NCBI RefSeq assembly: GCF_022095615.2
Contig: NZ_CP155559.1
Location: 1,981,501 to 2,045,500, forward strand
Length of the DNA: 64,000 nt
Direction of reading: 5' to 3'
Source of the DNA: Bacillus thuringiensis
GTDB lineage: Bacteria > Bacillota > Bacilli > Bacillales > Bacillaceae_G
Positions 34,949 to 45,954 of the stretch are shown here, piece after piece. Each line of letters begins with the position of its first letter. The stretch's first letter is position 1. The notes below the pieces were generated by a model. It saw nothing but the letters and a program-made list of their open reading frames with translations. It ran no database searches and was not told where the DNA came from. The translations under genes were made by a program, and so were the position numbers.

Positions 34949-35028
34949 TTCTAGAATTGTTTTAAGTGTAGGAATGTCCATATTAAATGGAGAATTGTAA
35001 TGTCATATATATAAAGGAGGCGTTAAAT

Positions 35029-35906
35029 TTGGAAACGTACGATTGGAACAGTAAACTAACATATTTAAAAAACACAAGAGATTTATATTACAATGACGAT
35101 TATGTAAGCTTTTTAGTAAATACAGTTTGGAAGATTACTAAGCCCGTACATATCGTAGATTTCGGTTGTGGATATGGCTATTTAGGTTTAGTTTTGTTAC
35201 CTTTACTTCCAGCAGGTTCAAAGTATACAGGTATTGATAGTGGAGAAACATTACTAGCTGAAGCGAGAGAGTTGTTTCGTTTACTTCCGTACGAGTCAGA
35301 ATTTCTAGAGGGAGATGCTATAGAAATTGAATTGAACAATACATATGATATAGCAATCTGTCATGCCTTCTTATTACATATGAGTTCACCAAAAACGATG
35401 CTACATAAAATGATGCATTCAGTTAAAAGGAACGGAAAAATAATCTGTTTTGAACCACATTGGATATCAAATATGTCTTCATACTCTTTAGGTGGAGAGA
35501 ATCAATCGGAAATTATTAGGCTAGGAGCTTTGCAAAAGTTATTTGAAAGTGACACGCAGAGAAGCGGAAAAGATGGAATATTGGTATGAAAATACCGATG
35601 TTTTTAAGTGAACTAGGTGTAAAAAATATTCAATGTAGAGTAAGTGATAAAGTAAACTTTTTAGATTCTAATATGCATCGTAATGGTAAAGAAAAGTTGT
35701 ATCACTCCTTAAAAGAAGAGGGGATTGCAGGAGATCCAGGTGATAAACAGCAATTTATAGAACGTTTAATGGCTAGAGGGTTAACATATGATGATGCGCT
35801 AGCTCAATATGAAGCAGAACTACGATTTTTTAAAGTCTTTCATCTACATTCCTCTTTAGTATATGCTCCGAATATGAAAATTACATTTGGTGAAATAGTA
35901 TGTTAA
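35029..35906 (+). pseudogene. SAM-dependent methyltransferase, frameshifted
   Basis: The start is the TTG eight bases after AAGGAGG. Frame 1 (35029-35589) carries the methyltransferase core: VDFGCGYGYLGLVLLPLL (motif I), YTGIDSGE and IAICHAFLLH. It ends early at GKDGILV-stop. Frame 2 (35586-35906) begins MKIPMFLSELGVKNIQCRV, the C-terminal domain normal for this type. The junction is near 35574-35590, where restoring one base (GATGGA to GATGGGA) would join them. Either a one-base deletion or a sequencing error. If real, the short product lacks its C-terminal domain. Confidence 0.8.
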
Positions 35907-35937
35907 AAGGCAGCTATATGTTGAGGGGCGTCATTAT

Positions 35938-36039
35938 ATGTCGGTAAATCGATATCCACCGTATAATCGCCGATATATTTTCATGTACGGATTTCAGCTT
36001 CCAAAAGATAAGATCCTCATGTTACGTTATTCCATATAA
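35938..36039 (+). CDS. 33-residue reading frame, doubtful
   Basis: ATG after TTGAGGGGCG with eight bases spacing. Product MSVNRYPPYNRRYIFMYGFQ and so on, basic and aromatic. The otherwise featureless 298-bp gap before the large TPR gene holds only this. No family recognised. Confidence 0.35.
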   Translation: MSVNRYPPYNRRYIFMYGFQLPKDKILMLRYSI

Positions 36040-36204
36040 TCAAACAAAATACAGAGAAAAACAATCATTTTTACTATATTTTGTTATAAATTCGAATAAT
36101 ATTAAATAATACTATCCATTATAGGATATTTTAGTTGAATACCGACAATATGATGTGTAAAATCTAAGCAAGTAGCAGTATAAATAAATATTCGAGGTGA
36201 ATAC

Positions 36205-39200
36205 ATGCTAGATTTTAAGCAGTTAGATGCTTGTTTGAAAGACAAGAGATTTATAGATGGATTACAGGAAATAAATAATGAAATTTTATATATAAAAGAA
36301 AAGAATACTTTATCTTATTTGAAGAACTGGCTTGCTAATATTCCTTCGCATAAGGAGTTTGATATATTAATACGCCTGACTGATGAAGGGCTTATGCACC
36401 AATACAGTTCATTCCTCATTCGCTACGCCTATAAAAAATTCCCAAATTTGAGAACGCTCTCTTTATATTGTGATGAGTTAATTGATGAACGAAAAATACT
36501 TGAAGTAGAACAGTTGTTAAAAGAATCATTAGAAGAGGTAAATAAAGAAGAAATAGAAGTTGATCTTTTAGCGAAAACATATTTTACGTTAGTACGATGT
36601 TTGTTGGAAATGAAACGAAATGAAGAAGCCCTAATCTATATGCAAAAGGCAGAGGAGTACAGTGCACGTGCCGTATTTGATAAATGGGGCTACGTTTATA
36701 TGCATACAGGTGAATGGGAGAAAGCAGAAGAACAATTTATAGCTGGTATGCAGCATAAAGATTGTGAAGAGCTATCTACCTATTTATTATCACAGTTATA
36801 TGCGAATCAAGGAGAACAAAAACGTGCATTACAGCTAATTGATGATGCGATTGTAAAGTTCCCGCAAGTACCATATTTTCATTTTGAAAAGGTAAAATAT
36901 TTATTAGATTTAAGGAAGTATGAAGAAATGTTAGCGGTAATAGATAATATAAATAATCAGCTTCCTTATCATGCGTATAAAGCTTACTTTGTACATTTAC
37001 GTGCAGAAGCGCTTTACAAAATGAATAAACTTGCAGATTTACAACAGTTATTAAAAGAAGAAAAAAGTTTAAAAGAGTCTTTATATCATAATTTAGAAAA
37101 AAATCCAGATGGAAAAAAGGTGCACTTACCTATAGTTCCTATTGTACAAAAGGATAATTATTGTGTTCCGACAAGTTTAGAAATGATGTTGCAGTTATGG
37201 GGAGAAAAACGTACACAAGATGAAATAGCAGAGTTTATTTTTGAGATGACAGGCTCGAAGTTTTCAGATACTGTTTCGTATTTAGAACAATTAGGTTATG
37301 AATATCGTTATTTTAAAGGTAATGAGGAAAATTATAAGAGACTGCTGGATGAAGGGATTCCTGTTTTATTAAGTATAGATATTGAGCATGCTTCACATGT
37401 GCAAGTACTATCTGGATATGATGATACGTTACAAGCTTTTTATGTTCAAGATCCAAACTTTATCGAACCAGTTATTGTGGAATATAGTAAGTTGCAAGAA
37501 AAATATCGTTACACAGGATGTTTAGCGATTACGTTTGTTCCGAAAGGAAAGAAGGAGCAACTAGCATTTTTAAATGAAGGAGAAAATCATTATTTTAAAT
37601 CTATTTTTTCTCTTACGGATCATTTAGATGAACATGATAGAGAGGGGATTCATAACTTAGTACAATTTTTAAAAGAGACGAGTGATAATCCGAATACGTG
37701 GTTATATACGGTTAAGCACTTAGATGTTGAGGTAGATAATGAGTTTATTTTATCTTGTATTGAAAAGTTAATGGAGAAGTTTCCGAACTCAGATTTTGTT
37801 AAATTGCATGGTGCACAGTGCTTTATCCGCCTTCAAGAATTAGAAAAAGCTGGACAAATGCTCGCGAGTGTGGAGAAGAAAAATAATCGTGCTTTATATC
37901 ATTTAATAAACGGAAGATACGCTTTTGAACAGGAAAGTTATATAGAAGCGATTTCAAGTTTTCGTTCCTCATTACAATTAGATGCAGATCAGCCGATTGC
38001 ATGGAGTTTTCTCGCTTTATCATATACGTATATTGACCAATCTGAAAAGGCGTTGCAGTTTTCTCAAGTTGCTTTAGAACGTAGTCCAGAAAGATTCACT
38101 TTAACGAATCATGGGTTAATATTAATAGATTTAGAAAGATATGAAGAAGCGTATGAAATCTTTAACGATCTGTTAAAAGAGTATAAAAATGAGGCACATG
38201 TATGGTATGAGCGAGCGAGATGTGCACATCATTTAGGGAAATTACATCTAGCGATAAAAGGGCTTAAAATAGCGATTCAGTTGGATAGTAATGCACCTTA
38301 CATTTATACGAAACTTTCGGAAATATACGAATCTGATTTGAAGGATGAGGAAAGTACGAAAGAAATTTTATTAAAAGGTATTGAGAATTGTGACGATAAG
38401 GCACCTTTATACGTAAAATTAGGTGACTATCATTTTCAAAATGATAGTCTGGAAGAAGCGGAAGTATTGTATAAGCGTGCTTTAGAAGAAAATGATGAGG
38501 ATGTTTATTCTCATTTCGGACTTACACAAGTTTATATGGCAAGAGAACAATACAAGGAAGCGAAAGAATATATTCTCGGTATTGAAAAACAAATTGAAAA
38601 GAGTCAAGATTTTCTAATGAATGCGGGAATGGTTTTATGGGATGCTGAAGTTGAACTTGGTGGAAGTGAAGAAGGATTTAAAGTAGCATTGTCTAAGTTA
38701 GAGAATGGTATAAAGCAGAGTGAATATAATGTAGCAAGTGCGTTAGATGAATATGTGAATCGAATTAAAGGAACGGTATTTGTACAAAGAGGAATAGCAT
38801 TCTTAAGCACGTTATACAAAGAAAGAAATGAAGTAAGTGAATACGGTTGTTATATAGGTATTTTATATGAATCTATTGGGCAGTACGGCCAAGCGATGAA
38901 AAGATATAAAAGGGTGATAGAGCAAAAAGAAACGGCATTACCGTATTACCGAATTGGTGAAACACTTATGGCATTAGGGCAATTGACAGAAGCGAAACAA
39001 GCGTATGAAACATGTTTAGAGCTTGATGGGAATTTCGTAGGGGTACATTTACAGCTTGCGGAAATATACGAAAAAGAAGAAAATCGTTCTAAAGAACAAA
39101 GTCATATGGTTCAGGCGATGAAAGAAGAGCCGTTGCATATTAATATGGAATATTTGGCACAGCTTTCAGTAGAAATGAATCTTCAGGAAGAATTGCTGAC

Positions 39201-40407
39201 GGAATTAGAACAATTAACGGACGAAGTACCTGAAATATGGCGATTAGATGCGATTGCATATGTGTATGGAGCGATGGATGAAATAGATAAAGAACAGGCA
39301 TGGATTGAATACGCGCTACAATTAGATGGTGAGCATACAGAAGTTCTATATCATTATGCAAAAGTGTTAGTGAAAAATAGAAATGAAAAAGCAATTGAGA
39401 TTGCAATGAAAGTGATACAAAAAGATGTAAATAATGAACGTATATTTGAGGTATACGTAAAAGCGATAGAACAACATAAGAAATTGTCTAACATACGAGA
39501 TTTTCTTCATACAGTAAAAGTGAAAAAAGCAGAAAGAAGTATGGCATTTATGTATGCTGCATCTGCGGTGACGGAAAGATGGATTGAACGTCAACAAAAT
39601 GAACAGCCGAAGAAATCCATAATTACGAGAGCTTTTTATCGAATGAAAAACCGTGCGAAAGAAATTTCGATTATTACTACAATTATTGATTTGTATGAAA
39701 TTTCGTTAAAGTTAAATCAAAAAAATAGTATGGCAGCGCAGCGATTTGCACTATTTTACGGGAATGTGGCGATGTATAAAGAGGCGATAGATGTATTGCA
39801 AACATCGTTAGAAAATCAATGGGATTACGATGTAGCGAAGCAACTTGTAAATCTTTTCATAGAGTGTGAGGAAGAAGATATGTTACGGGATGCTTCAGAA
39901 TTAACGAAGCAAATGGTTCGAGAGTTACCAGATGATTATGATACGCTTCTTTTACAAGCACAAGTATTCTTTAAAATAGGGGAAGAAAGAAAAGCAGAAA
40001 AGATTACCTTACAGTTAACGGAGCAAACACCGTTTGTAAGTAGAGCGTTTCTTGCTTTAGGAGAAATGTATCAAAGTCAAGAAAGGTTTGAAGAGGCGAT
40101 TCATATATTAGAAAATGCTTCTATACATCATCCGAATGAAACAGCAATTCTTCTTTCTTTAGCGTCTTCATATCATGGTGCCGGACAAACACTAAAGTCA
40201 GAAAAAATAACAAATGATGTATTAACAATGGATGCAAGTAATTTGTTAGCAAGATACGATCGTGCTTGTTATTTAGCACAGTTAAACAGAATTGAAGAGG
40301 CGAAGGAAGAGCTTGAAATTGTTCTTCGTGAGGATGAATCAGGATTCTTTGCTGAGCTTATTGAAGAAGATGAAGATTTAGCTGGAATACGAGAATTTGA
40401 AAAGTAA
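36205..40407 (+). CDS. 1400-residue TPR protein with embedded C39-like peptidase domain
   Basis: A very large cytosolic protein without signal peptide or membrane helix. Residues 1-300 and 450-1400 are helical repeats of TPR type, e.g. AEEQFIAGMQHKDCEELSTY, AISSFRSSLQLDADQPIAWS, AEVLYKRALEENDEDVYSHF. Between them (about 305-440) sits a papain-like domain of the C39 family: Gln 315 and Cys 320 in VQKDNYCVPTSLEMM, His 398 in HASHVQVLSGYD, Asp 416 in VQDPN, and a Gly-rich tail. C39 enzymes usually cleave double-glycine leaders of exported peptides. Ribosome site CGAGGTG. It lies alone between the argS and ileS units. Substrate unknown. Confidence 0.85.
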   Translation: MLDFKQLDACLKDKRFIDGLQEINNEILYIKEKNTLSYLKNWLANIPSHKEFDILIRLTDEGLMHQYSSFLIRYAYKKFPNLRTLSLYCDELIDERKILEVEQLLKESLEEVNKEEIEVDLLAKTYFTLVRCLLEMKRNEEALIYMQKAEEYSARAVFDKWGYVYMHTGEWEKAEEQFIAGMQHKDCEELSTYLLSQLYANQGEQKRALQLIDDAIVKFPQVPYFHFEKVKYLLDLRKYEEMLAVIDNINNQLPYHAYKAYFVHLRAEALYKMNKLADLQQLLKEEKSLKESLYHNLEKNPDGKKVHLPIVPIVQKDNYCVPTSLEMMLQLWGEKRTQDEIAEFIFEMTGSKFSDTVSYLEQLGYEYRYFKGNEENYKRLLDEGIPVLLSIDIEHASHVQVLSGYDDTLQAFYVQDPNFIEPVIVEYSKLQEKYRYTGCLAITFVPKGKKEQLAFLNEGENHYFKSIFSLTDHLDEHDREGIHNLVQFLKETSDNPNTWLYTVKHLDVEVDNEFILSCIEKLMEKFPNSDFVKLHGAQCFIRLQELEKAGQMLASVEKKNNRALYHLINGRYAFEQESYIEAISSFRSSLQLDADQPIAWSFLALSYTYIDQSEKALQFSQVALERSPERFTLTNHGLILIDLERYEEAYEIFNDLLKEYKNEAHVWYERARCAHHLGKLHLAIKGLKIAIQLDSNAPYIYTKLSEIYESDLKDEESTKEILLKGIENCDDKAPLYVKLGDYHFQNDSLEEAEVLYKRALEENDEDVYSHFGLTQVYMAREQYKEAKEYILGIEKQIEKSQDFLMNAGMVLWDAEVELGGSEEGFKVALSKLENGIKQSEYNVASALDEYVNRIKGTVFVQRGIAFLSTLYKERNEVSEYGCYIGILYESIGQYGQAMKRYKRVIEQKETALPYYRIGETLMALGQLTEAKQAYETCLELDGNFVGVHLQLAEIYEKEENRSKEQSHMVQAMKEEPLHINMEYLAQLSVEMNLQEELLTELEQLTDEVPEIWRLDAIAYVYGAMDEIDKEQAWIEYALQLDGEHTEVLYHYAKVLVKNRNEKAIEIAMKVIQKDVNNERIFEVYVKAIEQHKKLSNIRDFLHTVKVKKAERSMAFMYAASAVTERWIERQQNEQPKKSIITRAFYRMKNRAKEISIITTIIDLYEISLKLNQKNSMAAQRFALFYGNVAMYKEAIDVLQTSLENQWDYDVAKQLVNLFIECEEEDMLRDASELTKQMVRELPDDYDTLLLQAQVFFKIGEERKAEKITLQLTEQTPFVSRAFLALGEMYQSQERFEEAIHILENASIHHPNETAILLSLASSYHGAGQTLKSEKITNDVLTMDASNLLARYDRACYLAQLNRIEEAKEELEIVLREDESGFFAELIEEDEDLAGIREFEK

Positions 40408-40458
40408 TTGTATAACAATCGCGAAAAAGGGCATAAATAAAAATATATTTTGAATTAG

Positions 40459-40488
40459 TTGACAATTCATTGCCTAATGGCATAAAAT
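40459..40488 (+). promoter_or_regulatory. sigma-A promoter of the ileS T-box
   Basis: TTGACA (40459-40464), spacer 18, TAAAAT (40483-40488). Confidence 0.65.
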
Positions 40489-40499
40489 AGCTTTTAACA

Positions 40500-40764
40500 A
40501 AGTATACAAATCTGAAGACGAGAAAGAGTAAAATAGTGTACTGTTCCCCAGAGAGCCGGTATGTTGCTGAAAGCCGGTGTTCAGACGTTATTTGAAAATC
40601 ATCTCCGAGGAGCCGAGGCTGAAAATAAGTAAGCCCGGACGGATGTCTACCGTTACAAAGAACACGTATGACAGTACGTTGCTAAGTGCTATTAGTTAAG
40701 AGCTAATAGAATTAGGGTGGTAACGCGGGTAAACCCGTCCCTACTTTATAGGGACGGGTTTTTT
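40500..40764 (+). ncRNA. T-box riboswitch, Ile specifier
   Basis: Leader of ileS. The AGAGAGCCGG...GTTGCTG stem I motif is present, followed by the specifier ATC (40598-40600) in TTTGAAAATCATCTCCGAGG. The T-box AGGGTGGTAACGCGG (near 40714) precedes a terminator (40731-40764, aaacccgtccct / agggacgggttt, then T-run). Uncharged tRNA-Ile should switch ileS on. Confidence 0.94.
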
Positions 40765-40798
40765 GTGTGCTTTAAAACATTCAAAGGAGTGATTGTAG

Positions 40799-43700
40799 AT
40801 GAAGAAAGTAGATGTAAAAGAGTCAGCTGTAGGGAGAGAAACACGTATTCGTAAGCAGTGGAACGAGCAAAGTATTTTCGAGCAATCAATTCAGAATCGA
40901 GAAGGCGCACAATCTTTTGTGTTTTATGAAGGACCACCAACGGCGAATGGATTACCGCATGTAGGTCATGCACTTGGACGGACAATTAAAGATGTAGTAG
41001 CAAGATATAAAACGATGGCTGGTTATAAAGTGTTAAGAAAAGCGGGATGGGATACACACGGTTTACCTGTAGAATTAGGTGTTGAGAAGCAACTCGGTAT
41101 TTCTGGTAAACATGAAATCGAAGAGTATGGAATTGAGCCATTTATTCAGAAGTGTAAAGAGAGTGTATTCACATATGAGAAGCAGTGGCGTGAATTCACT
41201 GAAAGCATCGGTTATTGGGTAGATATGGATGATCCATACGTTACGTTAGAGAATCCATATATTGAAAGTGTATGGCATATTTTAGGAACGATTCATGAAA
41301 AAGGCTTATTGTATAAGGGACATAGAGTTTCACCATATTGCCCAAGTTGTCAAACTTCACTAAGTTCACATGAGGTTGCACAAGGGTATAAAACAGTAAA
41401 AGATTTAAGTGCAACAGTTAAGTTTAAAGTGAAAGATAGTGAAAATGAGTATTTCCTAGGTTGGACAACGACACCTTGGACACTTCCAGCAAATGTTGCG
41501 CTCGCTGTACATCCAAATATGGAATACGTGAAAGCGAAACAAGAAGGTCATGTATACATTGTTGCGAAAGAACGTGTACAAGATGTATTAAAAGAAAACT
41601 ATGAAGTACTATCTGTCCATAAAGGTGAAGAATTAGTAAACACATCTTATGTGCCGCCATTTCTAATGAAAGAAGTTACAAATGGCTACCACGTTATCGC
41701 AGCAGATTTTGTCACGGCAGATAGTGGTACAGGACTCGTTCATATCGCTCCAGCATATGGGGAGGACGATTATAGAGTCGTTCAAAGTGCAGGATTGTCA
41801 TTCTTACATGTTGTAGATGAGAAAGGTGAGTATACAGAAGCAGTACCATTTTTGAAAGGGAAATTTGTAAAAGATTGTGACGTGGATATCGTTCGTTATT
41901 TAGCGAAGGAAGGCTTACTATATCATAAAGAAAAGTATGAACATAGCTACCCACATTGCTGGCGTTGTGATTCACCACTTCTTTATTATGCAGGAGAGAG
42001 TTGGTTAATCCGAACAACTGCAATTAAAGATACATTTTTACAAAATAACGATTCTGTTACTTGGTATCCAGATCATATGAAACATGGACGCTTTGGTAAG
42101 TTTTTAGAAAATATGGTGGACTGGAATATTAGCCGAAATAGATATTGGGGAACACCATTAAACGTATGGGAATGTGAAAGTTGCGATCATCAATTCGCAC
42201 CGAAAAGCATTGCTGATTTAAGAAAGCACAGTACGAAAGAAACACCGGAAGATTTAGAATTGCATAAGCCATATGTAGATGAAGTGCAAGTATGCTGCGA
42301 AAAATGCGGAAGTACAATGAATCGTACACCAGAAGTAATTGATGTTTGGTTTGATAGTGGTTCCATGCCATTTGCACAATATCATTATCCATTTGAAAAT
42401 AAAGAGTTATTTGAAGAACAGTTTCCAGCAGATGTAATTGCAGAAGGCATTGATCAAACACGCGGATGGTTTTATAGTTTATTAGCAGTATCAGCACTAT
42501 ACACAGGAAAAGTACCGTATAAACGCGTTCTATCACTTGGGCATGTATTAGATGAAGAAGGACAGAAAATGTCTAAGAGTAAAGGGAATGCACTAGATCC
42601 AGTTGATTTAGTCAATCAGTTTGGTGCAGATGCTTTAAGATGGGCGCTACTCGTTGATAGTGCTCCGTGGAATGCGAAGCGTTTTTCTGAAAGAACAGTA
42701 CTAGAAGCAAAATCTAAATTTGTGGATACATTAGTCAATGTGTATAGCTTCTACGTTTTATATGCAAATTTAGATGAGTATAATCCGAAAGAAACGTATG
42801 ATGTAAAGCGGACGAAATTAGATGAATGGGTATTATCAAGATTGCATAGCACAACGAAAAAAGTGAGAACAGCACTTGATGATTATCAATTTACGAATGC
42901 AGCTCGTGAAATCGCGGCACTTGTAGATGAAGTAAGTAACTGGTACGTAAGACGATCACGTAATCGTTTCTGGGAATCTGGTATGAATGCCGAAAAAGCA
43001 GCTGCGTATGAGACACTTCATGAAGTGCTTGTGACAATTAGTAAATTAATCGCACCATTTACACCGTTTGTCGCTGAAGATATTCATTTAAATTTAACTG
43101 GAAGTAGCGTTCATTTAGGGGATTATCCAGTTGTGAATGAATCACTACTTCAGCCGAAATTAGAAGCAGAAATGGATGCAGTTTTACAAGTTGTTGAACT
43201 TGGAAGAAGTAATCGTAATCAGCATTCTTTAAAAGTAAAACAGCCATTAGCGGAACTTGTATTACTAGCACATAATGAGAATGATATGGATTGGGAATCG
43301 TATCGTGATATCGTCATGGATGAACTAAATGTCAAAGCGTTCCATGTTGAACTCGATGAAACGAAATATACGTCCTATCAATTAAAGCTGAACTTTAAAA
43401 CAGCTGGGCCGAAGTTTGGTAAAAATGTGAACGCAGTAAATACATGGCTAAAACAATTATCAAAAGAAGAAGTAGAGCACTTTGTATCTACAGAAAGAGT
43501 AGTTTACGAAGCTGCACCAGGAGAAGAAGTAGTTGTAACAGCTGAAGATGTAGTAGTCGAGAAAGTCGCGAAATCAGGATTTTCTAATACGACTAACGGA
43601 CAATATACAGTTATGTTAGATACGAATGTAACGGAAGAATTGTTACAAGAAGGAGTAGCGCGTGAATTCATTCGAGCAGTTCAAGAATATCGTAAACAGT

Positions 43701-43900
43701 TAAATTTACCGGTTAATTTACGAGTAGATGTTATTCTTGATACAGAGGAAGAACTACAACGAACATTAACGAACCATAAAGATTTATTGGAAGAAAATTT
43801 ACTCGTTAAGCAATTTACATTTGATCACTTAACGAATGAAGACGATGAACTATCTTTAGGTGAAGAGAAAGTTCGAATTAAATTAAGTGCGGCTCATTAA
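40799..43900 (+). CDS. ileS: isoleucyl-tRNA synthetase, eukaryotic-type (IleS2)
   Basis: 1033 residues. The HIGH motif reads HVGH in [25 protein letters not shown] carries the second signature. An editing domain ([18 protein letters not shown]) and anticodon-binding region follow. Length, the HVGH variant and the C-terminus lacking a zinc-finger Cys cluster fit the eukaryote-like IleRS2 clade, which is generally insensitive to mupirocin. Cereus-group strains carry this in addition to a bacterial-type ileS. Controlled by the T-box upstream. Confidence 0.94.
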   Translation: MKKVDVKESAVGRETRIRKQWNEQSIFEQSIQNREGAQSFVFYEGPPTANGLPHVGHALGRTIKDVVARYKTMAGYKVLRKAGWDTHGLPVELGVEKQLGISGKHEIEEYGIEPFIQKCKESVFTYEKQWREFTESIGYWVDMDDPYVTLENPYIESVWHILGTIHEKGLLYKGHRVSPYCPSCQTSLSSHEVAQGYKTVKDLSATVKFKVKDSENEYFLGWTTTPWTLPANVALAVHPNMEYVKAKQEGHVYIVAKERVQDVLKENYEVLSVHKGEELVNTSYVPPFLMKEVTNGYHVIAADFVTADSGTGLVHIAPAYGEDDYRVVQSAGLSFLHVVDEKGEYTEAVPFLKGKFVKDCDVDIVRYLAKEGLLYHKEKYEHSYPHCWRCDSPLLYYAGESWLIRTTAIKDTFLQNNDSVTWYPDHMKHGRFGKFLENMVDWNISRNRYWGTPLNVWECESCDHQFAPKSIADLRKHSTKETPEDLELHKPYVDEVQVCCEKCGSTMNRTPEVIDVWFDSGSMPFAQYHYPFENKELFEEQFPADVIAEGIDQTRGWFYSLLAVSALYTGKVPYKRVLSLGHVLDEEGQKMSKSKGNALDPVDLVNQFGADALRWALLVDSAPWNAKRFSERTVLEAKSKFVDTLVNVYSFYVLYANLDEYNPKETYDVKRTKLDEWVLSRLHSTTKKVRTALDDYQFTNAAREIAALVDEVSNWYVRRSRNRFWESGMNAEKAAAYETLHEVLVTISKLIAPFTPFVAEDIHLNLTGSSVHLGDYPVVNESLLQPKLEAEMDAVLQVVELGRSNRNQHSLKVKQPLAELVLLAHNENDMDWESYRDIVMDELNVKAFHVELDETKYTSYQLKLNFKTAGPKFGKNVNAVNTWLKQLSKEEVEHFVSTERVVYEAAPGEEVVVTAEDVVVEKVAKSGFSNTTNGQYTVMLDTNVTEELLQEGVAREFIRAVQEYRKQLNLPVNLRVDVILDTEEELQRTLTNHKDLLEENLLVKQFTFDHLTNEDDELSLGEEKVRIKLSAAH

Positions 43901-43902
43901 AG

Positions 43903-43938
43903 AAAAAGGAAGTTGGAATGATTCCAACTTCCTTTTTT
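43903..43938. terminator. convergent terminator
   Basis: Stem aaaaaggaagttgg / ccaacttccttttt with a seven-base loop. Confidence 0.88.
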
Positions 43939-43951
43939 GTATGATGGAACT

Positions 43952-45037
43952 TTATCCGGCTAATTTCCTCATAATCCATTCGATAGGGCCTCTAGAAAAT
44001 TTCTTTCTCCATAACACACTAATTAAAATGCTGAAAATGAAAAATGCAGTAGCAAATAATAAAACGAATAGTAGTGATTGATGTTCCATTCTATTTAATA
44101 GAATTAATGTCCCAATACCGATAAATACATGACTGACATAATGAGTTAATGTTAATTGTCCTGTTTGTACAATGGAGGTGACAAAAAAATTATTTGTATA
44201 TTTTTCAGCGATATTGAGGCAAATGATTAATATAGCAATAGCGGATCCTGTAGCAGATAAAATATATAATATGTTTGGTAAGATGGGTCCTGTATTAAAT
44301 AAAAATGTGGCGGCCTCTTTGCCGATGTATGGAATAAAAAAGTGTGTAAGTCCTTTTGATAAAAGTTCTGTCAATATTGTGATTGTAATACCGAGTAAGA
44401 GTAATCTTTCTCTAATTTTCTTATTATGAAGATCTAACCTGCCAATTAACATACCGATTAAGAAGAACGAGAACCAAGGAAAAATTGGGTGATATCCATT
44501 AAAGAATAAATTGCGAAGAAAACCCTTTATTGTCCAGAAGTCTACATAGTTTATAAATGGAGTTGGACCTCCCCAGCCCTCGAAAGTATTAAAAGTAAGC
44601 TGAAGAGATTGTGCGATGAGTAGGATAATAATAGATAGCAATAGTAATACTTTTTTGCGTACTGTAATAAGGAATGCAGCGACGAAAAGGTAAACACCGT
44701 AGTAGTGTAATATATCCCCAGTCCACTCCATTACATATAGTAGTAATCCTAAAATAAATAAGAATAGTGATCGTTTCCATATGGTCTTTCGACTACTAGA
44801 AATGTTTATTTGTTCATTGCTAGCAACGGCTGACCTAGTCATTAAAGTTATACCGATGCCTGCAAGTATGACAAACAAAGCAGAAGCTCTACCTTCAAAT
44901 ATTGACATGAAGGTTATTAAAAAAGGGGGACCATTTCCTTCTGCACCTGTTATCACCATGAAATTGACAAGTAGCATACCAAACATCGCCAAAGCTCTAG
45001 CAAAATCTAAGCCGATAATGCGCTTATTTGTATTCAC
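43952..45037 (-). CDS. DUF418 / YeiB-like membrane protein
   Basis: 361 residues from a GTG six bases after GAAGGGA; a longer TTG start would overlap the TetR gene. About ten membrane helices. The N-terminal RIIGLDFARALAMFGMLLVN is the conserved start of the acyltransferase-like YeiB/DUF418 family, and FPWFSFFLIGMLIGRLDL plus the C-terminal TGQLTLTHYVSH are family marks. These are predicted membrane acyl carriers or transporters of unknown substrate. The gene follows the TetR gene with a one-base gap, so both are probably in one unit. Confidence 0.88.
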   Translation of the reverse strand: MNTNKRIIGLDFARALAMFGMLLVNFMVITGAEGNGPPFLITFMSIFEGRASALFVILAGIGITLMTRSAVASNEQINISSSRKTIWKRSLFLFILGLLLYVMEWTGDILHYYGVYLFVAAFLITVRKKVLLLLSIIILLIAQSLQLTFNTFEGWGGPTPFINYVDFWTIKGFLRNLFFNGYHPIFPWFSFFLIGMLIGRLDLHNKKIRERLLLLGITITILTELLSKGLTHFFIPYIGKEAATFLFNTGPILPNILYILSATGSAIAILIICLNIAEKYTNNFFVTSIVQTGQLTLTHYVSHVFIGIGTLILLNRMEHQSLLFVLLFATAFFIFSILISVLWRKKFSRGPIEWIMRKLAG

Positions 45038-45038
45038 T

Positions 45039-45623
45039 TCAATCCCTTCTTTCAAAAATGCTATTTACAGCTTCAATCCAAATTTGTTTATAATCTATCT
45101 TTGCGTCAATCATCATAAAATTTCCGATATTATCAAGCACTAATGCTAACATATGAGCTTTTGAAACTAGATTTTTATTTTCAATTAATTGAAGTTCATT
45201 TGCTTTTGTAAGGAGTACTTCAAATCCATGTAAATATTCTGTTTGCACAGTTAGTAATCGATCTTTGTACATATTGTTTCTGGAAGATAGTAATACAAAT
45301 TCTTGCAACACAAGATCAAAATAAGGGTCGTTTCGCTGTTCATCAATTATTTTAAGGCCAATTGCAATACATTTTTCAATAAAATTTGATTTTGTAAACT
45401 CTTCTGTATGGAAATACGAAGAGAACTGTATAGCGTTACATAATTCAGTAAACATACATTCAATTAAAGCATCTTTAGACTTAAAGTAGTAATATATAGA
45501 TGGTTTTGCGATACCAACCTCCTCACCAATCATCGTATAAGTTGTTTTAGCAATACCGTACGTAGCAAAAAGGCGATAACTTGCTTCCATTATTGAAGAG
45601 AGTGTTTCTTCACTTTTACTCAT
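45039..45623 (-). CDS. TetR/AcrR-family transcriptional repressor
   Basis: 194 residues. The N-terminal helix-turn-helix domain covers 1-55 (LFATYGIAKTTYTMIGEEVGIAKPSIYYYFKSKDALI). The rest is the ligand-binding, dimerising helical domain. Ribosome site AGGAGGATC. The palindrome at 45680-45693 is its probable operator, so it likely represses itself and the DUF418 gene. The ligand cannot be read. Confidence 0.92.
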   Translation of the reverse strand: MSKSEETLSSIMEASYRLFATYGIAKTTYTMIGEEVGIAKPSIYYYFKSKDALIECMFTELCNAIQFSSYFHTEEFTKSNFIEKCIAIGLKIIDEQRNDPYFDLVLQEFVLLSSRNNMYKDRLLTVQTEYLHGFEVLLTKANELQLIENKNLVSKAHMLALVLDNIGNFMMIDAKIDYKQIWIEAVNSIFERRD

Positions 45624-45954
45624 ATAGATCCTCCTAAAAAAGGTTATTTAAATCGTATCATTTATAAATGATTTTTTCAACCTACCGTTAGGTAAAAAAA
45701 TAGTTTGTTTCTTTAGACCGTAATATGAAAAGTTTCAGGGGGAAGGAATGGATTTAGAAATTTCTTTCTAAAGTATTGTTTTCACTTTACACATAAATAT
45801 TGAGAAAATTTCACTTACCCTAAATGGAAAGGTAATAGAATTGTTTATAGAGAATTACTCGTAGATTCAATTTTTATCCCCCCCATTTTGTGGGGAATAC
45901 TTGCCTAGTGGTAATGGGATAAGGTTGGGCTACTTTATTAGGGGGAGTGGTTCT
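45624..45954. other. 331-bp intergenic region between tetR and the protease gene
   Basis: Contains the TetR-type palindrome at 45680-45693 and, closer to the protease, a C-rich/G-rich short inverted repeat near 45876-45895 (tcccc ... gggga). No PlcR palindrome was found. No gene is supported. Confidence 0.45.
45680..45693. promoter_or_regulatory. putative TetR operator
   Basis: ACCTACCGTTAGGT: perfect ACCTA/TAGGT arms around CCGT, the usual form of a TetR-family operator, 57 bases upstream of the repressor start. Confidence 0.6.
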
